From assembly GCA_002492725.1 (NCBI GenBank), contig DLAF01000043.1:1-7023 (forward strand): DNA of 7,023 bases, given 5' to 3'. Positions within the stretch are counted from its first letter, which is position 1. Each line of letters begins with the position of its first letter. The notes under the pieces are model-generated. The model was given only the letters and a program-made list of their open reading frames with translations, ran no database searches and was not told where the DNA came from. This document shows, piece after piece, positions 6,076-7,023 of this stretch. The DNA is from Lachnospiraceae bacterium UBA7054. Its GTDB lineage: Bacteria; Bacillota; Clostridia; Lachnospirales; Lachnospiraceae. A program made the position numbers and the translations under genes.

Positions 6076-6846
6076 ATGAAAAATTATTCGGAGGATGCGA
6101 GCAGACAATACCACATTCAGGTGGCGCAGGGTGAAGTGGGAAAATATGTGATCATGCCCGGCGACCCGAAGCGCTGTGTCAAGATCGCGCAGTATTTTGA
6201 CGATCCCGTTTTGATTGCGGACAATAGGGAGTACATTACTTACACGGGGACGCTCGACGGGGTGAAGGTGAGCGTGACTTCCACAGGCATCGGCGGCCCT
6301 TCCGCGGCTATCGCCATGGAGGAATTGGTGCGCTGCGGCGCGGACACCTTCCTGCGTATCGGCACCTGCGGCGGGATGCAGACGGAAGTAAAAAGCGGCG
6401 ATATTGTGATTGCGACGGGGGCGATCCGTATGGAAGGGACGAGCAGGGAGTACGCGCCCATCGAGTTTCCTGCGGTGCCTGACCTTGCCGTGACAAACGC
6501 CCTTGTGGAGGCGGCAAAGAAACTGGACTGCCCTCATCATGTGGGCGTAGTGCAGTGCAAGGATTCCTTCTACGGACAGCATGAGCCGGAGACGAAACCC
6601 GTAAGCTATGAGCTGGTGAATAAATGGGAGGCGTGGAAGCGGCTGGGATGTCTGGCTTCCGAAATGGAGTCTGCGGCGCTGTTTACAGTGGCAAGTTATC
6701 TGCACGTGCGGGCCGGTTCCTGCTTTTTGGTGGTAGCGAATCAAGAGCGGGAAAAACTGGGACTGGAAAATCCTGTGGTGCACGATACGGATATGGCGGT
6801 ACGCGTGGCGGTGGAAGCGGTGCGGGGGTTGATGCGGAAGGAATGA
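6076..6846 (+). CDS. udp: Uridine phosphorylase
   Basis: Cytoplasmic NP-I family enzyme that splits uridine with phosphate into uracil and ribose-1-phosphate in pyrimidine salvage. The 256 residues fit the family (E. coli Udp is about 253). Landmarks are the phosphate-binding MPGDP (27-31), R51 in NREY, STGIGGPS (69-76), RIGTCGG (94-100) with R94 and T97, the uridine-type PIEFPAVPDL (128-137), KDSFYGQ (162-168) and the ribose-binding EMESA (196-200). The EFPAV and EMESA patterns favour uridine over purine phosphorylase. Where E. coli has Q166 and R168 around the base, this protein has Q168-H-E, so base contacts differ. The start at 6076 is set by AAGGAAGG 7 nt upstream, and it lies 4 bp after the QueG-like stop. 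The gene is noticeably richer in GC than its upstream partner. Confidence 0.94.
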   Translation: MKNYSEDASRQYHIQVAQGEVGKYVIMPGDPKRCVKIAQYFDDPVLIADNREYITYTGTLDGVKVSVTSTGIGGPSAAIAMEELVRCGADTFLRIGTCGGMQTEVKSGDIVIATGAIRMEGTSREYAPIEFPAVPDLAVTNALVEAAKKLDCPHHVGVVQCKDSFYGQHEPETKPVSYELVNKWEAWKRLGCLASEMESAALFTVASYLHVRAGSCFLVVANQEREKLGLENPVVHDTDMAVRVAVEAVRGLMRKE

Positions 6847-6852
6847 GTTCCA

Positions 6853-6981
6853 TTGACAAAAAAATTTTACACAGATTATTTTATATGGCAGACAGTCTAT
6901 GGATTGCTTGCCATATTTGATATTATTTCATATGCATTTATTTGTAAAATTTTTGTTGCCGGAAAATTATATACAAAATAA
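6853..6981 (+). CDS. Possible 42-residue single-span membrane mini-protein
   Basis: In the same frame as udp, directly after its TGA stop, a TTG at 6853 opens 42 codons ending in TAA at 6979-6981. GGAAGGA (6836-6842), inside the end of udp, lies 10 nt upstream and could serve as ribosome binding site. The product would have a basic, polar N-terminus (TKKFYTDYF), one hydrophobic span of about 20-25 residues (roughly 11-35, with GLLAIFDIISYAFI at its core) and a basic C-terminus (GKLYTK). AT-rich DNA readily yields such Phe/Ile/Tyr-rich frames by chance, so this is only a candidate. It could also be a gene remnant or a readthrough tail of udp. Confidence 0.22.
   Translation: MTKKFYTDYFIWQTVYGLLAIFDIISYAFICKIFVAGKLYTK
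6883..6916. repeat. 8-bp inverted repeat downstream of udp
   Basis: ATATGGCA (6883-6890) and TGCCATAT (6909-6916) form a perfect stem around an 18-nt loop. The following bases are T-rich but interrupted (TTGATATTATTTC), so it is at best a weak intrinsic terminator for the QueG-like/udp operon. A looser outer pair surrounds it: ACAAAAAAATTTTAC (6856-6870) and GTAAAATTTTTGT (6944-6956), differing by two As. Confidence 0.25.
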
Positions 6982-6998
6982 TTGACACCATTTATAAT
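6970..6998 (+). promoter_or_regulatory. Possible promoter for a gene beyond the right edge
   Basis: TATACA (6970-6975) and a perfect TATAAT (6993-6998) are spaced by 17 bp in an AT-rich stretch with no gene before the window ends. A small GCGA-AAC-TCGC hairpin (7011-7021) would lie at the start of the transcript. AT-rich composition makes chance matches likely. Confidence 0.3.
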
Positions 6999-7023
6999 AT
7001 ATAGGTAATTGCGAAACTCGCTA

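Noticed and set aside
5998..6783. A 261-codon open frame on the minus strand opposite udp
   Set aside because: Its composition (rich in His and Arg) is typical of the reverse of a GC-rich gene, it has no recognisable motif, and udp on the other strand is unmistakable.
6843..6920. A 25-codon frame starting ATG in an ATGA overlap with the udp stop
   Set aside because: The only purine-rich site abuts the ATG with no spacing, and the peptide has no recognisable character; the neighbouring TTG frame is the better candidate.
6982..6998. Perfect TTGACA followed by perfect TATAAT
   Set aside because: They are only 5 bp apart, so they cannot form one sigma-A promoter; the TATAAT was paired with TATACA at 6970 instead.

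Overview
The window reads like a chromosomal segment of an anaerobic Firmicute, most likely a Lachnospiraceae-type clostridium. The evidence is the strong GGAGG-type ribosome binding sites, the mid-range GC content in most genes, and protein types common in that group (a clostridial-style uridine phosphorylase, a short QueG-like ferredoxin protein, an acyltransferase fused to a zinc ribbon). This placement is inferred from protein character; no marker gene is present.

Layout. From about 4290 leftward to 44, four genes lie on the minus strand. In transcription order they are a cysteine-rich protein of unknown function (4169-3123), a YbaK-type Cys-tRNA(Pro) deacylase that overlaps it by 11 bp (3133-2648), a glycerate kinase (2563-1382) and a PlsC-family acyltransferase with a C-terminal zinc ribbon and a TTG start (1321-44). 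The first two are almost certainly co-transcribed and translationally coupled. The glycerate kinase and acyltransferase follow after gaps of 84 and 60 bp with no clear terminator, so they may be read through or have their own weak promoters.

A 195-bp divergent intergenic region (4170-4364) separates this group from a rightward GNAT acetyltransferase that closely resembles AAC(6')-I aminoglycoside acetyltransferases (4365-4799). This region is the most structured non-coding part of the window. It has divergent extended -10 promoters, a 9-bp perfect inverted repeat, an 8-bp direct repeat with a 21-bp period, and a possible short leader ORF. Three bases beyond the acetyltransferase, a leftward gene of unknown function converges on it (5183-4803).

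On the right, a short QueG-like two-cluster Fe-S protein (5379-6071) and uridine phosphorylase (6076-6846) form a tight rightward pair with a 4-bp gap. The AT-rich tail (6847-7023) holds a possible 42-codon membrane mini-protein in frame with udp, some inverted repeats and a possible promoter for a gene beyond the window.

Functions are mostly housekeeping: tRNA proofreading, glycerate entry into glycolysis, phospholipid acylation and pyrimidine nucleoside salvage. I see no complete novel system, CRISPR array, transposase or RNA gene. The points most worth a second look are the divergent leader region, the QueG-like protein without the expected catalytic aspartate or C-terminal domain, the AAC(6')-like gene in a probable anaerobe, and the uncharacterised cysteine-cluster protein coupled to YbaK.
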